Shown in pieces: positions 1 to 5,754 of a DNA stretch of 28,219 nt. Positions within the stretch are counted from its first letter, which is position 1. The number at the start of each line of letters is the position of its first letter. Source of the stretch: Collinsella sp. GTDB lineage: Bacteria > Actinomycetota > Coriobacteriia > Coriobacteriales > Coriobacteriaceae. The position numbers and the translations under genes are program-made. The notes beneath the pieces were generated by a model. It searched no databases and was not told the origin of the DNA. It was given only the letters and a program-made list of their open reading frames with translations. The stretch is taken from assembly GCA_019424965.1 (NCBI GenBank), contig JAHYYL010000033.1:1-28219 (forward strand), read 5' to 3'.

Positions 1-28
1 ATACGCGGACGTCCTTTCGCCCGCACCA
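1..28 (+). repeat. tRNA 3'-end remnant, probable tail of a tRNA-linked repeat unit
   Basis: The segment ends in CGCCCGC-A-CCA preceded by CCTTT, which fits an acceptor 3' strand, discriminator, CCA and T-stem 3' strand. The T-loop consensus TTCRANT is missing and CGGACGT stands in its place. The repeat units at 4869-5006 and 9933-10067 have the same junction: CGGA, one or two bases, TCC, then a tRNA 3' end. An intrinsic terminator follows, as in those units. I infer that the window opens inside another unit of the same family, linked to a tRNA further left. The rest lies outside the window. Confidence 0.5.
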
Positions 29-39
29 TTGATTGAAAG

Positions 40-63
40 AGCTCCCAGCAATGGGAGCTTTTT
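40..63 (+). terminator. intrinsic terminator
   Basis: An 8-bp stem (AGCTCCCA/TGGGAGCT) with a GCAA tetraloop is followed by a T run. It resembles the terminators after the tRNA-Arg genes in this window in stem sequence and loop, and it sits just after the tRNA 3'-end remnant. Confidence 0.8.
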
Positions 64-126
64 GTTATGCACGATCTCCTTGGACGGGTATCCTAATGGC
101 AACGTGTGCCTATCAGAGGAGAGACC

Positions 127-1065
127 ATGCTGTTTTCCGGTATCATCGCCGCCCTTACCAGCCTTTTGATTCCCATCATCATCCTGTTGTTGCTGCTCCC
201 CAACGCCTGCTACGTCGTTGAGCAGCAGCACGCTGTGATCATCGAGCGCTTGGGTAAGTTCAATCGTATCGTCAACGCGGGCTTCCACGTGAAGGTGCCC
301 GTGATCGACCGCAAGGCCGCCACGGTGAGCCTGCGCACCATGAAAAACGGTTTTGGCATCGACGTTAAGACCCAGGACAACGTGACCATCGGCCTTGAGG
401 TCTCCGCTCAGTACCACGTGAGCTACGACATGGGCGCCGGCCCGGCAGATTCGGGCATCTACAAGAGCTACTACATGCTGCAGGAGCCCGTCGACCAGAT
501 GCGTGACTTCATCACCGACGCCCTGCGCTCTTCGATTCCTGTCTACACACTCGATGAGGTCTTTGCCAAGAAGGATGACATCGCCAAGGATGTCAACGCT
601 ACCGTTTCCGAGCAGATGGCCGCCTACGGCTTCACCCTCGTGTCGACGCTCATCACCAAAATCGCACTGCCGACCGAGGTTGAGAACTCCATGAACGACA
701 TCAACGCCGCCCAGCGCAAGCGCGCTGCGGCACAGGAGCTCGCCGAGGCAGACCGCATCAAGCGCGTCACCGAGGCGACCGCCGAGGCCGAGGCAATGGA
801 AAAGGCGGGCGAGGGCATCGCCAACCAGCGCAAGGCCATCGCACTGGGTATCAAAGATTCGCTCGAGATCATCCAGGAGACGGGTGTCGGCAACGATGAG
901 GCCAACCAACTGTTCATGTTTACGCAGTGGTCCGAGATGATGACGGAGTTCGCTCGCACGGGTAAAACCTCGACGGTCGTGCTGCCGAGCGACTTTTCGC
1001 AGTCGGCCTCGATGTTCGAGCAGATGCTGGCCGCCGGCAAAGTTCAAAACGATTCGAAGGAGTAG
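127..1065 (+). CDS. SPFH/band-7 domain membrane protein (stomatin/prohibitin-like)
   Basis: Predicted 312-residue protein with one N-terminal membrane segment (about residues 4-26, rich in Leu/Ile). It is followed by the typical SPFH entry, a Val-Val-Glu-Gln-Gln-His-Ala-Val run and a Glu-Arg-Leu-Gly-Lys-Phe motif. An Ala/Glu-rich helical stretch (about residues 190-250, with many AEAEA-like steps) matches the coiled-coil region of stomatin, QmcA and HflK/C relatives. These proteins form ring-shaped assemblies on the membrane and organise partner proteases or membrane domains. The ATG at 127 is preferred because AGAGGAGA lies 5 bases upstream; a GTG at 106 is in frame but would put this site inside the gene. 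No NfeD-type partner is adjacent. rlmH follows after 6 bases, so they are probably co-transcribed. Confidence 0.9.
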   Translation: MLFSGIIAALTSLLIPIIILLLLLPNACYVVEQQHAVIIERLGKFNRIVNAGFHVKVPVIDRKAATVSLRTMKNGFGIDVKTQDNVTIGLEVSAQYHVSYDMGAGPADSGIYKSYYMLQEPVDQMRDFITDALRSSIPVYTLDEVFAKKDDIAKDVNATVSEQMAAYGFTLVSTLITKIALPTEVENSMNDINAAQRKRAAAQELAEADRIKRVTEATAEAEAMEKAGEGIANQRKAIALGIKDSLEIIQETGVGNDEANQLFMFTQWSEMMTEFARTGKTSTVVLPSDFSQSASMFEQMLAAGKVQNDSKE

Positions 1066-1071
1066 ACGCGC

Positions 1072-1542
1072 GTGAAATACACCGTCGTTTGCGTCGGTAA
1101 GCTCAAGGAGCGCTTTTGGAAGGACGCGTGCGCTGAGTACACCAAGCGCCTAGGTGCCTATGCCAAGGTGGATATCCGCGAGGTGGCCGATATCGACCCG
1201 GCTAAGGCGGGCGGCGTGGATGCCGCGCGCGACAAGGAGGGGGCGGCGATTCTTACAGCCCTGCCGCCTCGAGCACATGTGATCTTGCTGGCCATTGAGG
1301 GCAAAGAGCGCTCGAGCGAGGAACTTTCGGCGCGGCTCGATGATCTTATGCTACGTGGTAACAGCGACATCGCCTTTGTAATTGGCGGATCGGACGGCGT
1401 GAGCGATGACGTGCGCGCACGAGCCGACGAGATGCTCAGCTTTGGACGTATTACCTTGCCGCATAACTTGGCGCGCGTGGTGCTGCTGGAGCAGATCTAC
1501 CGCGCCTGCAAGATCAGTCGTGGCGAGCCGTATCACAAATAG
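1072..1542 (+). CDS. rlmH: 23S rRNA (pseudouridine-1915-N3)-methyltransferase RlmH
   Basis: Predicted 156-residue protein, the usual RlmH length. It is a SPOUT-class enzyme that uses S-adenosylmethionine to methylate pseudouridine 1915 in helix 69 of 23S rRNA. The visible family signature is the C-terminal knot: Phe-Val-Ile-Gly-Gly-Ser-Asp-Gly near residue 103, Leu-Pro-His near 129 and a C-terminal Tyr-His-Lys. The N-terminus reads MKYTVVCVGKLKE, as in homologues. Translation starts at a GTG with GAAGGAG 9 bases upstream, inside the end of the SPFH gene, so the two genes look translationally linked. Confidence 0.96.
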   Translation: MKYTVVCVGKLKERFWKDACAEYTKRLGAYAKVDIREVADIDPAKAGGVDAARDKEGAAILTALPPRAHVILLAIEGKERSSEELSARLDDLMLRGNSDIAFVIGGSDGVSDDVRARADEMLSFGRITLPHNLARVVLLEQIYRACKISRGEPYHK

Positions 1543-1615
1543 GTCGGCAATACGAAACAATGGCGTGGGACAATACCTTTCGTTTTGAGGAATGTGTCTG
1601 AAAGGACTATGAGAT

Positions 1616-2386
1616 ATGAAGATTGGATTTGTCGGTTTTGGCAATATGGCGAGCGCTATGGCCGATGGCTGGATCGCTGCCGGTGTAGCTGCGAGCGACA
1701 TGTGCGCCTGCGCGGGTCGCTACGACGCGCTGGTTGGGCGCTGCGAGGCGCGCGGGATGGCCGCTTGCCACGATGCCGCCGAGGTTGTCGCCGCATCCGA
1801 TATCGTGGTCGCTGCGGTCAAACCGTACATGATCGAGAAGGTATTCGCCCCGCTCAAGGATGCTCTTGCCAAAAAGGTCGTTCTGTCGGTTGCCTGGACC
1901 TGGGACAGTGCCAAGTGGGAGCAGGTCCTGCCGGGCGTCGCGCATATCTCGACGGTGCCCAACACGCCGGTTTCGGTAGGCGAGGGCGTCATCGCCTGCG
2001 AGAAGGCTTCGACGCTTAACGACGAGCAGCGTGCTGTGGTGCTCGACCTGCTCGGTAAGCTTGGCGCTGTCGTCGAGCTCGACACAAGCCTGCTGTTTGT
2101 GGGCGGCACGGTGGGTGGTTGCGCTCCGGCGTTTGTCGCCATGGCAATCGAGGCCCTGGGCGATGCGGCGGTCAAGCACGGTATCCCGCGTGCGGATGCT
2201 TATCGCATTGTGAGCCAGATGGTGCTGGGTACGGCAAAGCTGCAGCTTGCAACTGGCCAGCATCCTGCGGCGATGAAGGATGCCGTATGCTCGCCCGGTG
2301 GTGCCACCATCAAGGGCGTCGTTGCGCTCGAGGACGCCGGCATGCGCAGCGCCCTGGTCAAGGCAATCGACGCAACCCTCCAGTAA
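1616..2386 (+). CDS. proC: pyrroline-5-carboxylate reductase
   Basis: Predicted 256-residue cytosolic enzyme catalysing the last step of proline synthesis, reduction of 1-pyrroline-5-carboxylate to L-proline with NAD(P)H. The N-terminus carries the Rossmann motif Gly-Phe-Gly-Asn-Met-Ala (residues 6-11). The C-terminal dimerisation domain has the family signature Ser-Pro-Gly-Gly-Ala-Thr-Ile-Lys-Gly-Val followed by Leu-Glu, where most homologues have Thr-Thr-Ile-Ala-Gly. It is a little shorter than the usual 265-275 residues. The ATG at 1616 has AAAGGA 9 bases upstream. A nested repeat/terminator element begins at its stop codon. Confidence 0.95.
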   Translation: MKIGFVGFGNMASAMADGWIAAGVAASDMCACAGRYDALVGRCEARGMAACHDAAEVVAASDIVVAAVKPYMIEKVFAPLKDALAKKVVLSVAWTWDSAKWEQVLPGVAHISTVPNTPVSVGEGVIACEKASTLNDEQRAVVLDLLGKLGAVVELDTSLLFVGGTVGGCAPAFVAMAIEALGDAAVKHGIPRADAYRIVSQMVLGTAKLQLATGQHPAAMKDAVCSPGGATIKGVVALEDAGMRSALVKAIDATLQ

Positions 2387-2538
2387 AACCGACCAAAAAA
2401 GGGACAGGTTTATGTTGGCAGGTTTTTCCTGGTTTTGTCCTTTTAGCGAAAAGTGCCCCGCAACTGGCTCAATTCCAGTTGCGGGGCACTTGCGTTTGCC
2501 CAGATAAAACCGACCAAAATAAACCTGTCCCTTTTTGG
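2384..2538. repeat. nested repeat element with direct and inverted arms
   Basis: A 15-bp direct repeat, TAAAACCGACCAAAA, lies at 2384-2398 and 2505-2519; the left copy starts with the stop codon of proC. Inside or overlapping these are inverted arms at 2393-2412 (CCAAAAAAGGGACAGGTTTA) and 2520-2538, which pair over 19 bp with one bulged A. In the middle is a perfect 17-bp hairpin (separate entry). TTGGCAGGTT also occurs twice in direct orientation (2415-2424 and 2535-2544). The layout of direct repeat, inverted arm and hairpin looks like a small mobile or REP-like element rather than a plain terminator. No coding capacity is seen. Confidence 0.7.
2451..2491. terminator. long perfect hairpin, probable bidirectional terminator
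   Basis: Two 17-bp arms (AAGTGCCCCGCAACTGG and its exact complement, 2451-2467 and 2475-2491) enclose a 7-base loop. It lies between convergent genes, proC on plus and the small membrane protein on minus. There is no clean T run directly after the plus-strand arm; on the minus strand the arm is followed by a T-rich stretch. Termination is likely but the arms are unusually long and exact. Confidence 0.65.
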
Positions 2539-2542
2539 CAGG

Positions 2543-2716
2543 TTAGTCCCAGAAGCTGTCTTCTTCGTCCTCGGACTTGGGGCCGCGGTCGACATACATC
2601 TTATGGGTGCGCTTCTCCATTACAAAGGCAATAATCGCAAACAGCAGGATGCCGCCGGCGAAAAGGATGGCAAAACCGGTGCGGGTGCCAAACAAAAAGG
2701 AAAAAACTGCGTCCAT
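2543..2716 (-). CDS. small single-pass membrane protein, 57 residues
   Basis: The minus strand encodes 57 residues starting MDAVFSFLFGTRTG. A hydrophobic segment (about residues 14-33) is followed by a basic Glu-Lys-Arg-Thr-His-Lys turn and an acidic tail ending Glu-Asp-Glu-Glu-Asp-Ser-Phe-Trp-Asp. The positive charges next to the membrane segment and the highly charged tail suggest a cytosolic C-terminus. GAAGG lies about 7 bases before the ATG. It is transcribed away from serS from a shared intergenic region and ends 5 bases from the nested repeat element. The function is unknown. The good ribosome binding site and protein-like composition favour a real gene. Confidence 0.8.
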   Translation of the reverse strand: MDAVFSFLFGTRTGFAILFAGGILLFAIIAFVMEKRTHKMYVDRGPKSEDEEDSFWD

Positions 2717-2740
2717 TGGGTGCCTTCTTGCGTAGTTGAG

Positions 2741-2770
2741 TTGGGTCGTAAACGCTCATAAGTATATACT
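2741..2770 (+). promoter_or_regulatory. candidate serS promoter with palindromic -10
   Basis: TTGGGT (2741-2746), an 18-base spacer and TATACT (2765-2770) fit a sigma-70-type promoter about 58 bases before the serS start. The -10 lies in the perfect palindrome AGTATATACT (2761-2770), so the same bases also offer TATACT to the minus strand, where the small membrane gene starts. On that strand the best -35 (TTGTAC) has a short 15-base spacer. Confidence 0.5.
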
Positions 2771-2827
2771 TGCCCATACATGTACAAGGTTGCAACCTAA
2801 ATGGAATGTATATCGCCGGAGGATCTA

Positions 2828-4111
2828 ATGCTTGATATCAAGTTTGTTCGCGAGAACCCCGATGCCATCGATGTCGCCATGGCTAACCGCCAGACGTCTT
2901 GGGATCGCGAGAAGTTCTTTGAGCTCGACGACGAGCGTCGTGCCGTCATCACTGAGGTTGAGGAACTTCAAGCCACGCGCAATGCCGAGTCCAAGAAGAT
3001 CGGCGCCCTGATGAAGGAGGGCAAGAAGGACGAGGCCGAGGCCGCCAAAGAGGCCGTGCGCGCCGTCAACGAGAAGATTGACGGTCTGGCCGAGCGCCGC
3101 ACCGCCCTCGAGCAGGAGCAGTACGACTTCATGGCTCACCTGCCCAACATTCCTTGCGAGGCCACGCCGTACGGCAAGGACGAGGACGAGAACATCGAGC
3201 GCCGTCGTTGGGGCACCCCGCGCGAGTTCGACTTCGACTTTAAGCCGCACTGGGATCTGGGCACCGATCTGGACATCCTCGACTTCGAGCGTGGCAACAA
3301 GCTCTCCGGCAGCCGCTTCACCGTTCTCGGTGGCGCCGGCGCCCGCCTGGAGCGCGCCCTTATCAACTTCTTCCTGGACACGCACACGAGTCGTGGCTTT
3401 AAGGAGTGGTGGCCGCCCATCGTCGTCAAGCGTCAGACCATGTTCGGTACGGGTCAGCTGCCCAAGTTCGAGGACGACGCCTATCACGTCTCGGGCGACA
3501 ACTTCCTGATCCCCACCGCCGAGGTCGTGCTCACCAACCTGCACGCCGGTGAGGTCCTCGACGCCGATACCCTGCCGCGCCGCTACACCGCCTTCACCCC
3601 CTGCTTCCGCGAGGAGGCCGGCTCCGCTGGTCGCGATACCCGCGGCATCATTCGCCAGCACGAGTTCGACAAGGTCGAGATGGTCAAGTTTGCCAAGCCG
3701 GAGGAGTCCGACGAGGAGCTCGAGAGCATGACCGCCGAGGCCGAGTACCTGCTGCAGCAGCTGGGCCTTCCGTATCGCGTGATTAGCCTGTGCACCGGCG
3801 ACTTGGGCTTCTCTGCCCGTCAGACCTACGACATCGAGGTCTGGCTGCCGAGCTACAACGCCTACAAGGAGATCAGCTCCTGCTCCAACTGCGGTGACTT
3901 CCAGGCCCGTCGCGCCAACATCAAGTATCGCGACCCCGAGAACTTCAAGGGTTCGCGCTACCTGCACACCCTTAACGGTTCCGGCCTGCCGGCCGGCCGC
4001 ACCATGGCCGCCATTCTGGAGAACTACCAGAACGCCGACGGCACCATCACGATCCCCGAGGTCCTGCGTCCTTACATGGGCGGCCTCGAGAAGATCGAGC
4101 CGGTCGCGTAA
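2828..4111 (+). CDS. serS: seryl-tRNA synthetase
   Basis: Predicted 427-residue class II aminoacyl-tRNA synthetase that charges tRNA-Ser, and also tRNA-Sec where present, with serine. The N-terminus MLDIKFVRENPDAI is the usual start. Residues about 30-105 form the long Lys/Glu-rich antiparallel coiled-coil arm that grips the tRNA-Ser long variable arm. Class II motif 2 is visible as Phe-Arg-Glu-Glu-Ala-Gly-Ser-Ala-Gly-Arg-Asp-Thr-Arg-Gly, and motif 3 as Gly-Leu-Pro-Ala-Gly-Arg-Thr near the C-terminus. The ATG at 2828 has CGGAGGA 4 bases upstream; an ATG at 2801 is in frame but would place that site inside the gene. A terminator follows. Confidence 0.97.
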   Translation: MLDIKFVRENPDAIDVAMANRQTSWDREKFFELDDERRAVITEVEELQATRNAESKKIGALMKEGKKDEAEAAKEAVRAVNEKIDGLAERRTALEQEQYDFMAHLPNIPCEATPYGKDEDENIERRRWGTPREFDFDFKPHWDLGTDLDILDFERGNKLSGSRFTVLGGAGARLERALINFFLDTHTSRGFKEWWPPIVVKRQTMFGTGQLPKFEDDAYHVSGDNFLIPTAEVVLTNLHAGEVLDADTLPRRYTAFTPCFREEAGSAGRDTRGIIRQHEFDKVEMVKFAKPEESDEELESMTAEAEYLLQQLGLPYRVISLCTGDLGFSARQTYDIEVWLPSYNAYKEISSCSNCGDFQARRANIKYRDPENFKGSRYLHTLNGSGLPAGRTMAAILENYQNADGTITIPEVLRPYMGGLEKIEPVA

Positions 4112-4134
4112 CTTAGACGCACAAGTGATTTGCA

Positions 4135-4163
4135 AGGGCGCTCCTTCGGGGGCGCCCTATTTT
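4135..4163 (+). terminator. serS intrinsic terminator
   Basis: A 10-bp stem (AGGGCGCTCC/GGGGGCGCCCT side, including one T-G pair) closed by a TTCG tetraloop, then ATTTTG. It lies 23 bases after the serS stop codon. Confidence 0.85.
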
Positions 4164-4284
4164 GTGCGCAGGTCCATACCATGCCGTGCGGACAGCTCAA
4201 TAGAAAACACACGAACAACTGTTCTGTATACAGCCATCTACCTGCTATGCTTTTGCTAAATAAGAGCGAGAGAAAGGGGACGCA

Positions 4285-4662
4285 ATGGAGCTGTTTGATG
4301 ATCGGGTGGTTTTGTTTGAGAGCGACGAGGGCGGGGAGTACCTGCTTGTAACGTGTGAGCCGTCTGGCATGGGAGGCCTGGTGGTTCGGCAGACGAGTGA
4401 GGGTCCGTTGACACAATGGTGCTTTGAGGAGTCGCCTCATGTGGTCGAGACCTTTGTGACGCACGAGGGACTTGTGGCGTTGGAGCACTTCTATGGAGTT
4501 GGGACTTCCAACCAGGCCGCGCGCATGCTGAGCATCTCGTTTGCCGATTATGATTGTGCCCAGCGGGTGAGATCGCTCCTGAGGGAACTTGATGCCAAGT
4601 TCGACGTGATCGAAAAGCCAATCGATCGTACGGGGAACGGCGGTATATGCGGAGCAGCATGA
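4285..4662 (+). CDS. hypothetical protein, 125 residues
   Basis: Predicted 125-residue, acidic, probably cytosolic protein with no signal peptide or membrane segment. I do not recognise a family. The first half looks beta-rich (Asp-Arg-Val-Val-Leu-Phe-Glu, Glu-Tyr-Leu-Leu-Val-Thr-Cys-Glu). A region near residues 60-100 has helical character (Glu-Gly-Leu-Val-Ala-Leu-Glu-His-Phe, Arg-Val-Arg-Ser-Leu-Leu-Arg-Glu-Leu). The start ATG has AGAAAGGGGA 6 bases upstream, a strong site. It stands alone between the serS terminator and the tRNA-Arg promoter. Codon use is less GC-biased than in serS. Confidence 0.75.
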   Translation: MELFDDRVVLFESDEGGEYLLVTCEPSGMGGLVVRQTSEGPLTQWCFEESPHVVETFVTHEGLVALEHFYGVGTSNQAARMLSISFADYDCAQRVRSLLRELDAKFDVIEKPIDRTGNGGICGAA

Positions 4663-4698
4663 CAAAACTGCGTTCCACAAAAAAGTTTGAGATTGTGC

Positions 4699-4727
4699 TT
4701 GACTCCAATAAGCTAAAGTGGTTTTAT
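4699..4727 (+). promoter_or_regulatory. tRNA-Arg copy 1 promoter
   Basis: TTGACT (4699-4704), 17-base spacer, TTTTAT (4722-4727) or the overlapping TTATAT. The tRNA begins 13 bases after the -10, a spacing close to that of copies 2 and 3, which use TTGACC and CATAAT. Confidence 0.65.
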
Positions 4728-4739
4728 ATGTCTTGCACT

Positions 4740-4816
4740 GCGGCGTTACCTCAGCTGGATAGAGGGTCTGACTACGAATCAGAACGTCATAGGTTCGAAT
4801 CCTATACGCCGCACCA
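4740..4816 (+). tRNA. tRNA-Arg(ACG), copy 1
   Basis: A 77-base cloverleaf with CCA encoded. The acceptor is GCGGCGT/ACGCCGC with discriminator A, the D-stem CCTC/GAGG, and the anticodon stem TCTGA/TCAGA around loop CTACGAA (anticodon ACG at 4774-4776). The T-arm is ATAGG-TTCGAAT-CCTAT. A34 is expected to be deaminated to inosine by TadA to read CGU, CGC and CGA. Identical to copies 2 and 3. Confidence 0.97.
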
Positions 4817-4825
4817 TTTGAGATT

Positions 4826-4855
4826 AAAGCTCCCGGCAACGGGGGCTTTTCTTTT
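4826..4855 (+). terminator. tRNA-Arg copy 1 terminator
   Basis: A 10-bp stem AAAGCTCCCG/CGGGGGCTTT with GCAA loop, followed by TCTTTT. Confidence 0.9.
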
Positions 4856-4868
4856 ACGTAAACACCGC

Positions 4869-5006
4869 ATGGATTCGAACCTCGGTCGAGGCGCGGGCGT
4901 AAAGAAAACGCGGAGCGTTTTTAGCCCGCGGGCGAGCGCGCCTGCAGGCGGGCGAAGCCGGTGCGGATCCGCGAAGCGGATGCGCGGAATCCTATACGCC
5001 GCACCA
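4869..5006 (+). repeat. tRNA-linked three-hairpin repeat unit, Arg copy A
   Basis: Order of parts: an antisense T-arm (GGATTCGAACC, 4871-4881) and a small CCTC/GAGG hairpin. Hairpin 1 has outer stem CGCGGGC (4892-4898) with GCCCGCG (4924-4930) and inner stem AAAACGC (4905-4911) with GCGTTTT (4915-4921). Hairpin 2 is CGCC/GGCG (4939-4942, 4947-4950), then GAAGCCGG (4954-4961). Hairpin 3 is ATCCGC/GCGGAT (4967-4972, 4976-4981). Then comes CGGA joined to AATCCTATACGCCGCACCA, an exact copy of the tRNA-Arg 3' end. Core differences from copy B (4938, 4943, 4974) all fall in unpaired bases. No open reading frame fits it. Function unknown. Confidence 0.85.
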
Positions 5007-5016
5007 ATTGAACTTG

Positions 5017-5045
5017 AAGCCTCCGGCAACGGGGGCTTTTCTTTT
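5017..5045 (+). terminator. terminator after repeat unit, Arg copy A
   Basis: A 9-bp stem AAGCCTCCG/CGGGGGCTT with GCAA loop and TTCTTTT. It has the same position relative to the tRNA 3'-end copy as the terminator of the intact tRNA. Confidence 0.85.
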
Positions 5046-5058
5046 ATGCCGCCACCGC

Positions 5059-5090
5059 ATGGATTCGAACCTCGGTCGAGGCGCGGGCGT
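5059..5090 (+). repeat. second antisense T-arm with truncated hairpin 1
   Basis: This stretch repeats 4869-4900 exactly, exactly 190 bases later. It breaks off after GCGCGGGCGT, so hairpin 1 lacks its right arm. Unrelated sequence with the tRNA-Arg copy 2 promoter follows. Confidence 0.85.
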
Positions 5091-5128
5091 CTTAATCATC
5101 ACTTCGTAAAATTTTTCCAAATTGTCGC

Positions 5129-5157
5129 TTGACCCATCGAGGGGTCACGTGCATAAT
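5129..5157 (+). promoter_or_regulatory. tRNA-Arg copy 2 promoter
   Basis: TTGACC (5129-5134), exact 17-base spacer, CATAAT (5152-5157), 12 bases before the tRNA. The -35, spacer length, GTG before the -10 and CATAATAATC match the copy 3 promoter, while the rest of the spacer differs. Confidence 0.85.
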
Positions 5158-5169
5158 AATCCGTGCGTT

Positions 5170-5246
5170 GCGGCGTTACCTCAGCTGGATAGAGGGTCTG
5201 ACTACGAATCAGAACGTCATAGGTTCGAATCCTATACGCCGCACCA
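5170..5246 (+). tRNA. tRNA-Arg(ACG), copy 2
   Basis: Identical in sequence to copy 1, with anticodon ACG at 5204-5206 and encoded CCA. This copy has its own promoter and a plain terminator and is not followed by the hairpin repeat unit. Confidence 0.97.
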
Positions 5247-5256
5247 ACTGTACTTT

Positions 5257-5284
5257 AAAGCCTCCGGTAACGGAGGCTTTTCTT
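5257..5284 (+). terminator. tRNA-Arg copy 2 terminator
   Basis: A perfect 10-bp stem AAAGCCTCCG/CGGAGGCTTT with GTAA loop and trailing TCTT. Confidence 0.9.
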
Positions 5285-5394
5285 ATATGTCGACATACTT
5301 GAGGAGTTGCTTTCGCCGTGTTTGAAAGTATCGAGTCGATCGACTGCATCAAATGAGTAAAAATCAAATTCGATAACTTTTTTTGAAAAAATGC

Positions 5395-5423
5395 TTGACC
5401 ATTATTCAGTCCCTGTGCATAAT
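5395..5423 (+). promoter_or_regulatory. tRNA-Arg copy 3 promoter
   Basis: TTGACC (5395-5400), 17-base spacer, CATAAT (5418-5423), 12 bases before the tRNA. The upstream stretch is AT-rich (ACTTTTTTTGAAAAAATG), which may act as an UP element. Confidence 0.85.
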
Positions 5424-5435
5424 AATCAACAAGTC

Positions 5436-5512
5436 GCGGCGTTACCTCAGCTGGATAGAGGGTCTGACTACGAATCAGAACGTCATAGGTTCGAATCCTA
5501 TACGCCGCACCA
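5436..5512 (+). tRNA. tRNA-Arg(ACG), copy 3
   Basis: Identical to copies 1 and 2, with anticodon ACG at 5470-5472 and encoded CCA. Like copy 1 it is followed by a terminator and a full hairpin repeat unit. Confidence 0.97.
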
Positions 5513-5521
5513 TTTGAGATT

Positions 5522-5551
5522 AAAGCTCCCGGCAACGGGGGCTTTTCTTTT
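5522..5551 (+). terminator. tRNA-Arg copy 3 terminator
   Basis: Same 10-bp stem and GCAA loop as the copy 1 terminator, with TCTTTT after it. Confidence 0.9.
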
Positions 5552-5564
5552 ACGTAAACACCGC

Positions 5565-5702
5565 ATGGATTCGAACCTCGGTCGAGGCGCGGGCGTAAAG
5601 AAAACGCGGAGCGTTTTTAGCCCGCGGGCGAGCACGCCGGCAGGCGGGCGAAGCCGGTGCGGATCCGCGCAGCGGATGCGCGGAATCCTATACGCCGCAC
5701 CA
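5565..5702 (+). repeat. tRNA-linked three-hairpin repeat unit, Arg copy B
   Basis: Same order of parts as the unit at 4869-5006. Only three core bases differ: position 5634 is A beside hairpin 2, 5639 is G in the hairpin 2 loop, and 5670 is C in the hairpin 3 loop (GCA instead of GAA). It ends with an exact copy of the tRNA-Arg 3' end. Confidence 0.85.
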
Positions 5703-5711
5703 TTTGAACTT

Positions 5712-5740
5712 AAAGTCTCCGGCGACGGGGGCTTTTCTTT
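5712..5740 (+). terminator. terminator after repeat unit, Arg copy B
   Basis: A 10-bp stem AAAGTCTCCG/CGGGGGCTTT with GCGA loop and TCTTTT. It has three changes from the copy A terminator. C to T at 5716 turns a C-G pair into a T-G pair, G to A at 5712 adds an A-T pair at the base of the stem, and the third change is in the loop, so pairing is kept. Confidence 0.85.
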
Positions 5741-5754
5741 TATGGAAGCGCCCC

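Noticed and set aside
2771..2827. T-box riboswitch before serS
   Set aside because: The leader is too short (about 50 bases), and no T-box sequence or antiterminator fold is visible.
2825..4135. Long open frame on the minus strand opposite serS
   Set aside because: It mirrors the serS codons, has repetitive Leu/Val/Gly-rich composition and no family likeness. It is a by-product of GC-rich codon use.
4987..5006. A further tRNA-Arg gene at the second 3' end
   Set aside because: Only the 3' T-stem strand, acceptor 3' strand and CCA are present. The D-arm, anticodon arm and acceptor 5' strand are missing.
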